A stretch of 30,818 nucleotides of DNA, taken from Trichosphaerium sp. ATCC 40318. Lineage: Eukaryota > Discosea > Flabellinia > Trichosidae. The DNA is taken from the NCBI GenBank assembly GCA_038496445.1, contig JALMLS010000348.1, forward strand, positions 1 to 30,818, written 5' to 3'. The notes below the pieces were generated by a model that saw only the letters and a list, made by a program, of their open reading frames with translations, was not told the DNA's origin and made no database searches. Both the position numbers and the translations under genes were made by a program. Positions 1 to 10,553 of the stretch are shown here, one piece after another (within the stretch, counting starts at the first letter, position 1; each line of letters starts with the position of its first letter).

Positions 1-3000
1 TCTGGATGTACAGTCGCTGAAGGTACTGGTAAGATGGTCGTTGTTGCTGTTGGAATGAACAGTCAATGGGGTGTCCTTAAATCCAGTTTGACAAAAGACG
101 GAGAAGAGAGTACACCACTCCAAGAGCGTCTCGATTGGCTTGCCGATTTAATTGGTAAACTTGGTTTTGCTGCTGCCATTGTAACATTCTCTGCTTTGGT
201 TCTTCGGTACGAGCTCACAGATTTGTTTTTTTTTTTTCGTTTTGTGAACGGAGTCTTCGGTTTTCTGCTTGTTATGTTGTACGCCTAATCGTTTTCTCAG
301 TTGGGCCGTTGTTAAGTATGCTGTAAACGATGACGACTGGGACTGGGCAGAACTTGATGTTATCGTCAATTTTATCATTATTTCTATCACTATTATTGTC
401 GTTGCTGTCCCTGAAGGTAATCACCCGAAAGCCTGCTTACTTTTTTTTCTGTAAAACCCGAAACTTACCACGTGTTTTTTTAAAACAGGTTTACCTCTGG
501 CTGTAACTATCTCCCTTGCTTACAGTATGATGAAGATGATGAAGGATCAAAATTTAGTCCGTCATCTAGTCGCTTGCGAGACTATGGGTTCCGCCACACA
601 AATTTGTTCTGATAAGACTGGTACACTCACACAGAATCGTATGACTGTTGTAAAATCCTGGATGGCTGGTGTTTATTTCGATGAGAGGAACCCTGCTACT
701 GCTGGAAAGATGGACAAAAAAATAGTTCACTACTTAACTGAAGGCATTGCTGTTAACTCAAACGCCTACATTACTGAACAAGAAGCTGGTCTTCCACAAT
801 ACAATGGTAACAAGACTGAATGCGCTTTGCTTGTTTACGGACAAGCCCTTGGATGCAACTATGTCACTGTAAGAAAAGAATCTAAAATCCATGATGTCGT
901 ACCATTCTCAAGGTAAGTGCGATTTTTGTTTTTGTGCACGCGATTTTTTTTTTCTCTGTTTTTTTTGGATGTTGGAAAAATATTGAACTTGTTTAGTGCT
1001 GCGAAGAGAATGAGTACAATCATTAAGACTGATGATGGATACCGTCTTTACTGTAAAGGAGCATCTGAAGTAGTCCTTGGTCTTTGTAATAGCGTTATTA
1101 CTGCTGGTTCTGACGGAGTTGAAGAAGTCAAACTCACAACAGCTCACAAACGTCGTTTGACAAAGACGATTGAAAAAGTGCGTTCTCTTTTGCTGGTAAA
1201 TCTTATCTCTAATTATTTATCTATAGTACGCTACTAATGGTCTACGTACACTATCCCTAGCGTATACAAACATTCCATCGGATAGCGCTGTTGGAAAAGC
1301 CTTAGACGCTGGTGAAGGAGCATCTGATATTGAAGGGATCAATAATAACATGGTGCTCATTGGTATCGTTGGTATTGAAGATCCTATTCGTCCTGAAGTA
1401 CCTCACGTACGTATTTATAGTTGGAAGTTTTATATCGATAGTATATTGTTTCTAATGAACTTGTCTTTTAGGCTGTAGAGATGTGTCAAAGAGCTGGTGT
1501 ACAAGTTCGTATGTTGACTGGTGATAACATCCTCACTGCAAAGAACATTGCTAAGCGTTGTGGTATTCTCACAGATGATGGTATTGCTATTGAAGGTACG
1601 GGATTGCGGTTATCCCTTCTATCCTGACTTGTTTCGTAGGACCAAAATTCAGGAAATTGAGCGATAAGGAAGTTGATCGCATGTTGCCTAACTTGCAAGT
1701 TATGGCAAGGTCTTCACCAAATGACAAACTCAAAGTAGTAGCTGCTCTTAGAAAGAAGGGAGAAGTTGTTGCAGTAACAGGTGACGGTACAAATGATGCA
1801 CCACAATTGTTTGAAGCCGATGTTGGATTCTCTATGGGTATCTCTGGTACAGAAGTAGCAAAGGATGCTTCTGATATTATCTTGTTGGATGATAACTTCA
1901 ACTCGATTGTAAAAGCCGTCATGTGGGGTCGTAACGTATACGACTCTATCCGCAAGTTCGTACAATTTCAGTTGACAGGTAAGCTTCGCACAGTAAATTT
2001 TTTACTCGTATCACGTGAAAATCACGTGTTTTTTTTTTCCTTTTTTCGCCGCTGATTTTCTTCTTTTAGTCAATGTCGCTGCTGTTATTGTAGCTTTTGT
2101 CGGTGCTGTAACTGAAGGTGACAGTCCATTGAAGGCTGTACAATTGCTTTGGGTAAACTTGATTATGGACACTATGGCTGCACTTGCTCTCGCTACAGAA
2201 CCACCAACAGAGAAACTTCTTGAACGTAAACCATACGGAAGAAAAGGTCAATTGATTACTTACAGGTACAACCGTCGTTTCCTTTGCTCTCAGCAACACT
2301 ATATTGTTTTTTTTGTACACTGTACTTACCCTCTCACTAGAATGTGGCGTTTCATCTTTGGTCATGCTGCATACCAACTTATTGCTCTATTTACAATATT
2401 ATACTTGGGTACACACTGGTTCCCATGGTTGTACACAGGTGTCGATCTTGACTCTACTTACAAGACTGAATTGATGGTTACAATCATCTTCAACTCTTTT
2501 GTATTCTGTCAAATCTTCAACGAATTCAACGCAAGACGTCTCGATGACAGTACGTCAAAAAAAAAAAGAAACATCACGTGATTTTTTTTGAGAAGAATTC
2601 TTTCTAACTAGTTTTGTTTTAAAAAAGCTTTGGACGTATTCGGTGGATTATGGAATAACTACATCTTTATCGGTGTCATCGTTATTACTGTTATTGTACA
2701 AGCTATAATCGTTCAATTCGGTGGTAAAGCATCACAAACTGTCGGCTTGAGTACGTCCTATACACATCTTGCGCTTTACCATCTAAAGTTCCCTTGTAGA
2801 CTGGAAACAATGGCTATTCTGTGTTGGTGTAGGTGCCGTCGAAGTACCATGGGTACGTAACTATGTCTTGTTACTTTTTGCTCTTTACCTAACTGTTTCT
2901 TGAACAGGGTTTCTTTTTGAAACTCATCCGTGTTCCTGATGAGCCAACTCATGAGTCAGCAAAGGCTGAACCTGATGAGAGTACTTCTCTTCTTGGCGCT

Positions 3001-3201
3001 AATGGACGTCGTGAAGTTGAATCTGAATCATCTAGCGATGAACCTGAACTTGACGACTTTGATGCAATAGATGCTGAAAAAGCAAGAAGAGAAAGAAGTC
3101 GTGAGAACTGGGGTCGTGCTAGAAAGGTTCTTTCACGTATCCAGCTTGTAAGATCTCTCAGAAATTCTACGCGTCGTGCTGAACAAATTGAATTGAGTTA
3201 A
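1..3201 (+). CDS. Plasma-membrane-type Ca2+-transporting P-type ATPase, 3' part (5' end outside window)
   Basis: Twelve exons (1-206, 301-416, 489-912, 997-1177, 1227-1406, 1472-1595, 1640-1978, 2070-2265, 2341-2549, 2628-2750, 2800-2852, 2908-3201) join in phase to 814 codons plus stop. Diagnostic P2B motifs appear in order: PEGLPLAV in TM4 (Ca2+ site), the phosphorylation motif [11 protein letters not shown], the nucleotide-domain KGASE, the hinge TGDGTNDAP, and the TM5-TM6 segment ending [18 protein letters not shown] few hundred N-terminal residues are missing because the window starts inside the gene. The tail is acidic, then basic/amphipathic ([12 protein letters not shown]), resembling the C-terminal calmodulin-binding autoinhibitory helix of animal PMCAs; that role is inferred. 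The enzyme would export cytosolic Ca2+ using ATP. Introns 2, 7 and 9 carry CACGTG. Confidence 0.95.
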
Positions 3202-3282
3202 AACAATGGAAAGAAATACAAAAATATTATTGTGAAAGCTTAGAAACAAAGAAAGAAAAAAAAAAGTTAGCTGTATTTTCTT

Positions 3283-3288
3283 AATAAA
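3283..3288 (+). terminator. AATAAA polyadenylation signal of the Ca2+-ATPase gene
   Basis: An AATAAA hexamer lies 82 nt after the Ca2+-ATPase stop codon, following an A-rich stretch. It is the first such signal downstream and well placed for 3' end formation. Confidence 0.6.
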
Positions 3289-3339
3289 CAGTCAACGTTT
3301 TAACGTACTTACCTCTGATTCTTTTTTTATCGCTTCCTA

Positions 3340-3715
3340 CAGTGCCAATTGTCGTGTACTACCACTTCAATAAGTGGTAGCGACAGAACCTAAAATATTG
3401 TGTCAGTAGTGACAAATGACTGTCTTTACCTCATTTGAAGCACGATTTTCAAACAAATTACATACGGCATTGCATAGCTTAAAGGTCGAAGTCTGTCGTA
3501 CTCACCAGGTCCTGTAATATCCCATATCTCTAAACATAAGATTGGCAATTCATTGGTTCAAAGACGATTTAAATAGTAACAAACCTATTTGTATCTTGTG
3601 TCCAAAGAACATGTTTGCTTGTATCCTAACAAAGAGAATTTTTAGAACTACCAATTACTTAGTTCTCTCATCAAATACATTGTAAAGAACGAGATCAGTG
3701 AATATTTTAACACTA
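3340..3715 (-). pseudogene. Rho-family GTPase relic (switch I to mid-domain)
   Basis: On the minus strand, exons at about 3659-3710, 3585-3625 and 3430-3529 join in phase. They give a switch I-like YNVFDERTK, a short strand, and IEIWDITGPGEYDRLRPLSY, clearly the Rho-family switch II (WDTAGQExYDRLRPLSY). The next stretch (about 3340-3390) retains a weak TKxD-like IGTVGSDKK but has in-frame stops. No P-loop exon is found upstream and no C-terminus or CAAX box downstream, so I call it a fragment or pseudogene. The intron just before the IWD segment is phase 1 at the same position as in the intact Rho gene at 22619-23793. Both carry Pro at the Gln61 position. Confidence 0.65.
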
Positions 3716-4284
3716 AAATCATGTGCAAGATGCATTAATTATACCAAACATTTTAACTCCAAAATCACGTGATGATATCAATTCACACATGCGAGGAGTA
3801 AAAATAAGTGACCAATGGCAAAAGAAAAAAAACCAAACCAAGCACCTCAACAACGTACGGGTCATTGTTTTCGAAAACCCTTGGAAAGCAACCTGAGAAA
3901 TTACTTTAACTCTTTCCAGGTAGTAAGTTGAAAAATTAATGGATACTTGATAGTGGCTGGAATACTGGTGATCCAAAGCTCCACATGTTTGTCTGATTTT
4001 GAAAAAAAACTGTGGACTATCTCGTGAGACTTAAGTTGTTTTGTCATAGAAGTGCAACAGACATGGTATTGGCAACAATATAGCATTAGCACAGAATGTG
4101 TGTGAGCTCCTATCCAAGAAAGTAAAAGCGTTATCAGAGAAGAAAAGGTAGAAAGCTTCTTTAAGTGAACATCACAGAAAGAGAGTAAAAAACCAGAATT
4201 TAATTGTTTTGAAGATTGCCAACAATGGTACCACTTTTAATGCTTTGATTGGGACAATAAGACGTGGAAGAGAAAAATCAAGGC
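3716..4284. other. Intergenic stretch without a recognisable gene
   Basis: Short open frames exist on the minus strand (for example 3901-4092) but show no family resemblance or coherent splicing. An ATCACGTGAT palindrome lies at 3764-3773. I see nothing else supportable. Confidence 0.5.
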
Positions 4285-4733
4285 AGTTGATTCAATTTCG
4301 AACCCACTGTTTGGATTCTCTGCGCTTGCCAAAAGTACTCCATCCCAGAACTCTTTAAGAATCGCCTGAGAAAACAATGTTAGCTTGCTTTTTGACTAGA
4401 ATATATACCTTAACTTCCTTGCTGAAAACATCACCTGCGGATGTACCCAGCCAACCAAATTGTGAACTACACAAATCCTATTCTGTACATTAATGAACCT
4501 CAACGGTTCCTGTCACATCATGGGACTACCTCGGTATGTAATATTTGATTTTGGGTGAATAATAAGAAACTTGGCGTATTGGTTATCTCACATGTTTCTT
4601 TTTTTGGCTTGGTTTTTCGCATTATGCACAGTGCTGAGATTAATTTGTTGAAAGGAGGTATGGCTAGATTGTATTTTACCAATATCAAGGGTAGCCAAAG
4701 CCGTACAGTATTTTCAGTAGAAATACTTCATGG
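4285..4733 (-). repeat. Arm A of a 448-bp inverted duplication (mate 17243-17690)
   Basis: The reverse complement matches 17243-17690 with seven substitutions, all transitions, and a 1-nt indel in an A-run, about 98% identity over 449 bp. Read on the minus strand it carries one complete exon (4409-4477) and part of the next (4285-4365) of the alliinase-like gene fragment described at 17204-18189. Homology stops abruptly in mid-exon, so this arm is a truncated copy, not an independent gene. Two of the differences change an amino acid, one is silent, and the rest are in introns or flanks. Confidence 0.9.
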
Positions 4734-4882
4734 GCGTATTGAAGAACGATTTAGCCATCAAAGAATGTGTTCTTTGTCACGACTACAAGAAGAAATATCT
4801 TTTGATTGTTTTTACTGTATTTCACAGAATTCCTACAACAATGTGCTAATAGTTTACCACTGTGTCGCACAGTGAGCTTATC

Positions 4883-4890
4883 TATATAAA
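4883..4890 (+). promoter_or_regulatory. TATA-like element
   Basis: TATATAAA lies 23 bp before the proposed ATG at 4913. This is the expected TATA position if the 5' leader is very short. Support is positional only. Confidence 0.35.
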
Positions 4891-4912
4891 CATATCCTCA
4901 AGAACACCACGG

Positions 4913-5837
4913 ATGAGACGCTCAGTATTGACTCCAAAGAAGCTAACCACACAAGCAATCTCTGTATTGAGTAGCATGAATGACGAGCAGTTTCAAGAAA
5001 TCATCAACCTAGACAATACCCCAGCTCCTGTTCTTGAACACTTTTCTGATCGCTTGGCACATGTTTACACAACCAAGGTTTCAGAATCATTATTTGACTT
5101 GGGTGTACCCTCTATTACGCTTGGAACACTCAAGAACAATACTGCTACGCAGTTGTCGCAACTCATCGAGAAGTTAACGGCTAAAAGAAGCATGATGGCT
5201 TTCCATGAGAGGTTTGCTGAGTGGCTGATTAAGCTTAAAGAAGACACGTGCCCAAAACTTGACGGTCAAATTAAACAACTTGAAACGATTAAAAACATTA
5301 TCACTATTATCGGTTATGGTAAGTGTAGGCTTCAACCTGATGTTTATAGACTTCCTAGAATCCATGGAATGCGAGGTTAATTACATGCAACAAATCTGTA
5401 GCAAGATACAGTTCGGAAATGAATTTGCTGTTGGATTTTATTTTAATCATATTTCAGAACCTACCTACATTGCTAGAATCACCCTAATACAGTACCACAG
5501 CCTGGAACATGCGGCTATAGCCAGTATGAAACAGTATAGTAAAATTAAACCAGAGGCTCTATCCTGCTACCCTGAGTTTGATTTTCTTTTCTACAAGGAA
5601 GATTCAGTGTATAAACAGAATATTGATTTTTGGAAAAACCCGTTGCGGAAGCTTCAAAAACAAGTTTTTAATCTCATCAAACCATACCTCGAAGAGGGTG
5701 AAGAAATGTTATTTACTGAAAAACAATTCATGGGAGCTTTACTCTTAGCATGTAGTGGTGGCATTAGTTGGTACCCAGGCTGTAAAATTGAAAAAGACTT
5801 TGTTCTTTATTTTGAAGAAGAAAGCACTCTTAGCTAA
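4913..5837 (+). CDS. Unrecognised 297-residue, largely helical protein
   Basis: Two exons, 4913-5318 and 5350-5837, join through a 31-nt GT-AG intron to 298 codons including TAA. The start ATG (MRRSVLTPKK) is the first in frame after a TATA-like element. I do not recognise the family. The protein has no obvious signal peptide or membrane segment. The N-terminal half looks helical, with many Leu/Lys/Glu, and the C-terminal half contains the aromatic-rich segments EFAVGFYFNHI and SGGISWYPGC. The stop overlaps a polyadenylation signal (TAATAAA). Continuous open frame over nearly 900 coding bases supports a real gene. Confidence 0.7.
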
Positions 5838-5841
5838 TAAA
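5836..5841 (+). terminator. AATAAA overlapping the stop codon
   Basis: The stop TAA at 5835-5837 is the first half of TAATAAA, so the polyadenylation hexamer begins inside the stop codon. The same layout is seen at the end of the F-box gene at 6790. Confidence 0.4.
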
Positions 5842-6133
5842 CATCTAAAATGTTCTTTCCGCCTAATTTTGTCGTGATCTGTACCACGTGAGTTGTTTGC
5901 CTCTAGCACATTGGCCTTATCACTCACAATAAACAAAACTATGACAGGTAGAGGTAATTTATCATCATTCTGGCAAGCGCTTAGCGAATGCCACTTTAAT
6001 ATTAAAGACACCTACTGAAAAAATCTAATAATTGGATGTGATATTTTAAAGTTCAAGGATCCTGTCGCTCGAACAAGAAGCGTGCCTGAGGCATGTACGT
6101 TTGATAGCACTTGTCTGATACTATTGGCGCTTC

Positions 6134-6207
6134 GTTCATGTAGTGTAGTTGGTTATCACGCCCGCCTTACACGCGGTAGGTCCTGGGTTCAATCCCCAGC
6201 ATCGTTC
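6134..6207 (+). tRNA. tRNA-Val(TAC)-like gene, possibly a pseudogene or SINE head
   Basis: The cloverleaf is read directly. D-arm 6143-6159, then an anticodon stem with loop CTTACAC (anticodon TAC, Val), and a perfect T-stem CTGGG/CCCAG around loop TTCAATC (B box GGTTCAATCC). Body and anticodon arm match eukaryotic tRNA-Val well. The acceptor stem is poor: of seven pairs, three are Watson-Crick, two are G-U-type and two are mismatches (T-T, C-C). The outermost anticodon-stem pair is also a C-T mismatch. There is no intron. It may be a decayed gene, a tRNA-derived SINE, or a tRNA needing acceptor editing. Confidence 0.7.
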
Positions 6208-6789
6208 GTTGCGTCATCTTTTGCTTCTTGCTACCTAGACAAAGCATACCTATACTGTTGCAGCTTGCAACCAATATTGACGTGGTTAGTCGGATTAAAG
6301 CAATTATCATGCACACTATGATGTCCTTTAATCCAGGTTAACTTCTTGCAATAGGCACCAGAATAGAATCATATTATCTGTGTGGCAATTAAGCACTTGT
6401 ATTTGGAAGAATATGGAAGAAACATCTTATGTCTTGTCATACGTTAACTAAAACACGTGCTGGATATCCAAGATATCAGTCAATAGAAACAAAAGCGAAC
6501 GATAAGGGAATCAATGCACTGGCTAGTTCATACAATTAATCTTTCTTGGTGCCACCACGTGACAGATGTAGTAAGTAGTCTTAACTAATTAAAATCACTA
6601 GTTTTGTTTTAAGAACACATGATGTGCATTGTTACGAAGACAGTCACCAGAGAAAGGCCAAACGCGAATGTTGCTGGCACAAAAATAGGTACACTGTGGA
6701 GCTCAAGGTCAACCTTTAACTTCGTTGTTTCGTTTCATTGCAGCGCACGACAAAAAAAACAAACTATAAGCAACTGTAATACGATTTTA
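6208..6789. other. Intergenic region
   Basis: Between the tRNA-like sequence and the 3' end of the minus-strand F-box gene I see no coherent coding exon. CACGTG hexamers occur at 6454 and 6556. The open frame 6619-6822 (+) runs into the antisense of the F-box gene and looks incidental. Confidence 0.5.
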
Positions 6790-7539
6790 TTACCAATACA
6801 ATTCATTCGGTTTTACAAATAAAAGGCAACCAATATCAGCATGATGTATAATAACATAACCTCCTTTTTTATCATACCATGCTTGAGCTTGACGCTCAAA
6901 ACTTTCTTGATAACCTTTAAATGGGTTCCTTGTTTGTAAAACTTTTTCTGCAACAACTTCTCCTTTAACAAGTATTTGCATCGCAAACCACGTGACTGTG
7001 GCCATCCATCCTGTTCTATCACGTGAGCAACCATATACTCTTTGTTCTTTTGTGCTCCTAACAGAAATATTCAATGTAACAAAGTCACGCCAGTGTTTTC
7101 TCTGCATTGACTTGGGTAGCTTCCACTTTAGTATCTCCGAGTCGGATTCTGCTACATCGAAAATATACTTCTTTGCTTCTTCAAGTGATACAGAGTCCCC
7201 TTTCTTAGCTAGCTCGCTTATATTTGGTATATACCAGCTATAGCTGCCTCTGTGGCATACGATTGTATCGTTTACAACGTATGGTACTACATTCCTGTCC
7301 ATACCGTTCTTAGCGTGTACTATTAGGTGTTCTCGTGCGTATTGTATGATAACTGATTGTTTTTGGTCAATGCTAACGTTTTTAAAACGAGAACAGAATA
7401 AAGGTCGCCAGAGAGTATCAGAAGAAGCTATTGATTGCCATTGTGAACAAATTAAACGAAGAGAAGGAAGTTGGCTCGCTTTAAACAACGAAAATACATC
7501 TAATAGGAGCTCCGTTGGTATAGTTGTAATACTGGCCAT
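6790..7539 (-). CDS. F-box protein
   Basis: Intronless frame of 249 residues. Residues 6-45 (IPTELLLDVFSLF, then LRLICSQWQSIASSDTLWRPLF) match the F-box, which binds Skp1 and recruits substrates to SCF ubiquitin ligases. The C-terminal 200 residues are unrecognised: Trp/Lys-rich, including KWKLPKSMQRKHWRDFV, with beta-rich sequence toward the end, presumably the substrate-binding part. The start was chosen as the ATG six codons before the F-box. The stop TAA merges into AATAAA. Two CACGTG motifs (6989, 7020) lie in the coding region. The next gene upstream, 8195-9436, has the same orientation and is also F-box type. Confidence 0.85.
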   Translation of the reverse strand: MASITTIPTELLLDVFSLFKASQLPSLRLICSQWQSIASSDTLWRPLFCSRFKNVSIDQKQSVIIQYAREHLIVHAKNGMDRNVVPYVVNDTIVCHRGSYSWYIPNISELAKKGDSVSLEEAKKYIFDVAESDSEILKWKLPKSMQRKHWRDFVTLNISVRSTKEQRVYGCSRDRTGWMATVTWFAMQILVKGEVVAEKVLQTRNPFKGYQESFERQAQAWYDKKGGYVIIHHADIGCLLFVKPNELYW

Positions 7540-7559
7540 TTTTACAAGCTCGTAAGTTT

Positions 7560-8194
7560 GCTGAAACAGAATTGACTGACATGGACTGAAAAACCCAAAT
7601 TAGTTTTCATTGAATCGCTGAATGTAAGTTGCCCTTCGTGCGTGATTTCACGGTTTTTTTTATTGACACCCTCTTGTTGGGTGTAAAGTATATATAGTCG
7701 TTAACACCTGAAACAACTTCAAGCAAATAACCTATGTAAGTGCAATAGATACAGCATAAGACTGTGTTTTTTTTATTTCCACAGAGAACGTACATAGCTC
7801 TGTATGGCATGTAGAGAACAACCAATGATGTAAGGAACACGAATTATCGTAAAACAATTCTAGGATAGTTAATCTTTCCTAACCTAGGTGTAGCTGAACA
7901 AAAAAAGGTACACGTGGTTGATAGAAAAATGACGGGAATATAAATTGCCTCATAATAGCATCAAGTTTATTCGTGGCAGAGTCTAAACAGTACATTACTA
8001 GATAAACAATGACAAGAAGTATGAAAAACATTAAAAGTGTGAGTGTGGGAGCAATGTGTGAGTGAGGGAGCAATGTGTGAGTAAACATACTTTGGGCTAA
8101 TTTAGATTTATTCTAAAAGTCAATTTTGTTTTAGTTGCGTTCTACTCTTAGCCATTTTTACTCAATCTGTTAATATCTTCAAGCAGAATCCCAT
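7560..8194. other. Intergenic region with a 19-bp tandem repeat
   Basis: A 19-bp unit (GTGTGAGTGTGGGAGCAAT) occurs at 8037-8055 and 8056-8074 with one mismatch, followed by a partial third copy from 8075. Minus-strand open frames at 7607-7840 and 7879-8088 (the latter with a hydrophobic stretch) lack family signals, and I do not call them genes. CACGTG occurs at 7911. Confidence 0.5.
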
Positions 8195-9436
8195 TCATAC
8201 TATTACATTGTGTGTACGAACCAAAGCATCCAATCCTTCTTGTGTCACTGCCGTTCCATATAAATTTATTGTGTGTACACCAATCAAAGCCTTGACTCCT
8301 TTGTCTGTAACTTTTGTTTCACGTAGATCGATTTCATGTACACCAGCCAACGCTGAAATACCTTCATCGGTTATCAAACCGCAGCCTCTGAGCCCGATAG
8401 TATGTACACCAGCCAACGCTGAAATACCAGCGTCTGTCACACCTGTAAAATGTAACTTAATTGAGCGAACTCCAGCTAAAAACTTTAACCCTTCATCTGT
8501 AATAGATGTGAAGGATAAATCCAGTTTAGGTACACCCTTTAATACCTCGAAACCTTCATGTATAATAGAAGTCCGTGCTAATTTAAGGTCTTGAACACAG
8601 GTCAATGCTTTCAAACCCTCATTTGTAACACGTGTATCTGATAAGTCAACCACGTGCGCACTAGCTAAATACTCGATACCTTTGTCTGTAATACTCGTAC
8701 TTGATACGTCGATGTCATGGACGCCCGTCAATTCCTTTATACCTTCATCTGATATATGAGAACATTTTCTCATCCAGATACTATGTACACCCTTTAAAGC
8801 CTTGATGCCCTCATCAGTAACTTTTGTGAATCTCAAATCAATAGTATGAACACCTGCCAAAGCCTTAACTCCTTTATCTGTAACTCTTGTAAAAGCTAAA
8901 CTAATCTTGTGTACACCGGATAAAGCCTTGATACCTACATCTGTGACCTTCGTCATTGATAAATCAATGGTATGAACACCTGCCAAAGCCGTTACTCCTT
9001 CATCTAATATACGTTGACACTTGGACAAGTCGATGGTATGTACACCTGCCAATACCTCAATACGCCCGACCAAGGAGCTATTCACATTTATTTCGTGAAC
9101 TCCTTTTAACACAGATAGCCCTTTATCTGTAACACCCTTGCAACATCTAATATCGATTGTATGAACACCTTTAAGCAAGGCAAGATGACTATCTTTTACT
9201 ATTTCGGATAAGTCAGACAAAGAAATTCGAGTGTTTCGGAGCAGAGGGCTCCCTGAAAGGCGGAGTAGTTCCTCTTCATCCTTCACTTTTATACAACCGT
9301 ATCCGACGTGTTCGGTGACTATTTCTCGCAATAATCGGCATGTTTGAGCTGAACGAAGCGTATGCTGCCCGCATTTAAGAATAGTAACAATAATTTCACG
9401 TGGGAGCGTAACAAGAATGGATTCCGGCTGTTCCAT
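8195..9436 (-). CDS. F-box/leucine-rich-repeat protein
   Basis: Single open frame of 413 residues. Residues 8-40 (VTLPREIIVTIL, then TCRLLREIV) form an F-box-like helix pair. From about residue 85 to the end there are about 14 LRRs of 22-25 residues, with a strand segment of the type GVHTIDLS followed by T-x-V-TD-x-GIKAL. This is the cysteine-poor variant of FBXL-type repeats, forming a curved solenoid for substrate binding in an SCF-like ligase (family knowledge; substrate unknown). The repeats are unusually uniform; variation is concentrated on the residues after the strand, the exposed concave face. A related, frameshifted copy lies at 18458-19090. The codon-level periodicity produces long antisense open frames that are not genes. 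Confidence 0.85.
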   Translation of the reverse strand: MEQPESILVTLPREIIVTILKCGQHTLRSAQTCRLLREIVTEHVGYGCIKVKDEEELLRLSGSPLLRNTRISLSDLSEIVKDSHLALLKGVHTIDIRCCKGVTDKGLSVLKGVHEINVNSSLVGRIEVLAGVHTIDLSKCQRILDEGVTALAGVHTIDLSMTKVTDVGIKALSGVHKISLAFTRVTDKGVKALAGVHTIDLRFTKVTDEGIKALKGVHSIWMRKCSHISDEGIKELTGVHDIDVSSTSITDKGIEYLASAHVVDLSDTRVTNEGLKALTCVQDLKLARTSIIHEGFEVLKGVPKLDLSFTSITDEGLKFLAGVRSIKLHFTGVTDAGISALAGVHTIGLRGCGLITDEGISALAGVHEIDLRETKVTDKGVKALIGVHTINLYGTAVTQEGLDALVRTHNVIV

Positions 9437-10289
9437 GGAGTTCGCGTGATTGTTAGCTTCTGTAGGGCTATGTTGTCTCGTTGTTCGATTCTCAGTAGTG
9501 GTATGATGTAAGGTACGTTGTAGATATAGGTTAAAAGAACTGTTTATTTAGTTAGCGTAGACGTAGTCAATACGCAGTCAAGGTACATCTCTCATAGTCG
9601 ACTACTATAGAAGTGCTTTTTTTAGATTTGTTTTTCATTCGTGGAAAGATTCAACCCAATTTTTTGAATTAAAAGAATCTGTGACAATAAAATGGAGATT
9701 CAGACTATGATGTACCGATCGCTATCTCAATAGCCTCGAGTTCAGAACCGTTTGAGTCAATATGGAATACTGTCTTAAATATCATCCAACAACTGTGTCA
9801 GTAGCTACTCTGTCTTTAACACTGCCGTCGGTGGTAAGTAGTGAGACTCTTTTGAGGTTGTGTTCCCAGAGATGTACTCCAACTTTAGCTCTTGGGGCGT
9901 TTTAACGTCTATAGAAATAATATTATAGCTAGTGAGAGAAATGAGAAGATTTTTTCGATATCATGCTTGTTTTTTGATGTATTCGCTTAACATCTTTGAA
10001 AATGGTGTTCACGCACCAGATTGGGTGATAAGAAATCCAATTATACTCTTAGTTCAACACCAGACACTACTATAGTGTACGATGTCACATTGAAAGTGGA
10101 CAAAAAGCTAGGGTTTTTCTCTCTGAACCCTTATACTATTAGTATTTCACGACTCTCCTCCAACACAAACTCCAATAGTGTCCAGTACGGTATATACCTT
10201 TCACAGGCAGTAAAATCAATATGGCTTTGTTGTTAGCCGCTTAAGTCGGTACATTATTTGATATGATACACCACGTGGAGACCAAAGCG
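9437..10289. other. Intergenic region with one unassigned open stretch
   Basis: No recognisable gene. The open stretch 10021-10236 (+) encodes a beta-like sequence (TTIVYDVTLKVDKK) that could be a gene fragment, but I find no flanking exons in phase. CACGTG occurs at 9397 (inside the LRR gene) and 10272. Confidence 0.4.
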
Positions 10290-10553
10290 CTTCTGTTGTG
10301 AATGAATAGGCATATTCACCAGTATTCATTGTAACGGAACAGTTGTAACGTTAATGTAAGTTCTAATTTATTACTATTTACAGTTTAAGTAGGATAGATA
10401 ACTGATAGAAAACAGATAGAAATTTACGGGAAATTTCATATATTTTCTACTTCTCATTGAGAGTTCCTCAAGTAATTCCATACGAATTCTATTCGAGTTC
10501 TATAGGAACTCTTAGCGTTACATTCATGACTGAAGTTCATTCATTATTCATGC
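10290..10553 (+). mobile_element. Possible degraded relative of the 16761-17121 MITE
   Basis: Two blocks match the MITE in the same order. Bases 10290-10308 match 16768-16786 with two mismatches, covering the inner terminal repeat and TGAATGAATA. Bases 10536-10553 match 16839-16856 exactly over 18 bp (TTCATTCATTATTCATGC). The spacing differs (about 245 versus 71 bp), and I find no right terminal repeat or target duplication, so this is tentative. Confidence 0.35.

Noticed and set aside
4555-4875. 106-codon plus-strand open frame
   Set aside because: It lies antisense over the intron part of the inverted-duplication arm, and the mate copy breaks it with a 1-nt indel.
8208-8594. Long plus-strand open frame
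   Set aside because: It is exactly antisense to the LRR gene; the repeat periodicity keeps this frame open. Its sequence has no family sense.
8195-9436. Regular short repeats resembling a CRISPR or satellite array
   Set aside because: The period is about 66-75 nt, with third-position drift and an intact reading frame, so the repeats are coding LRRs.
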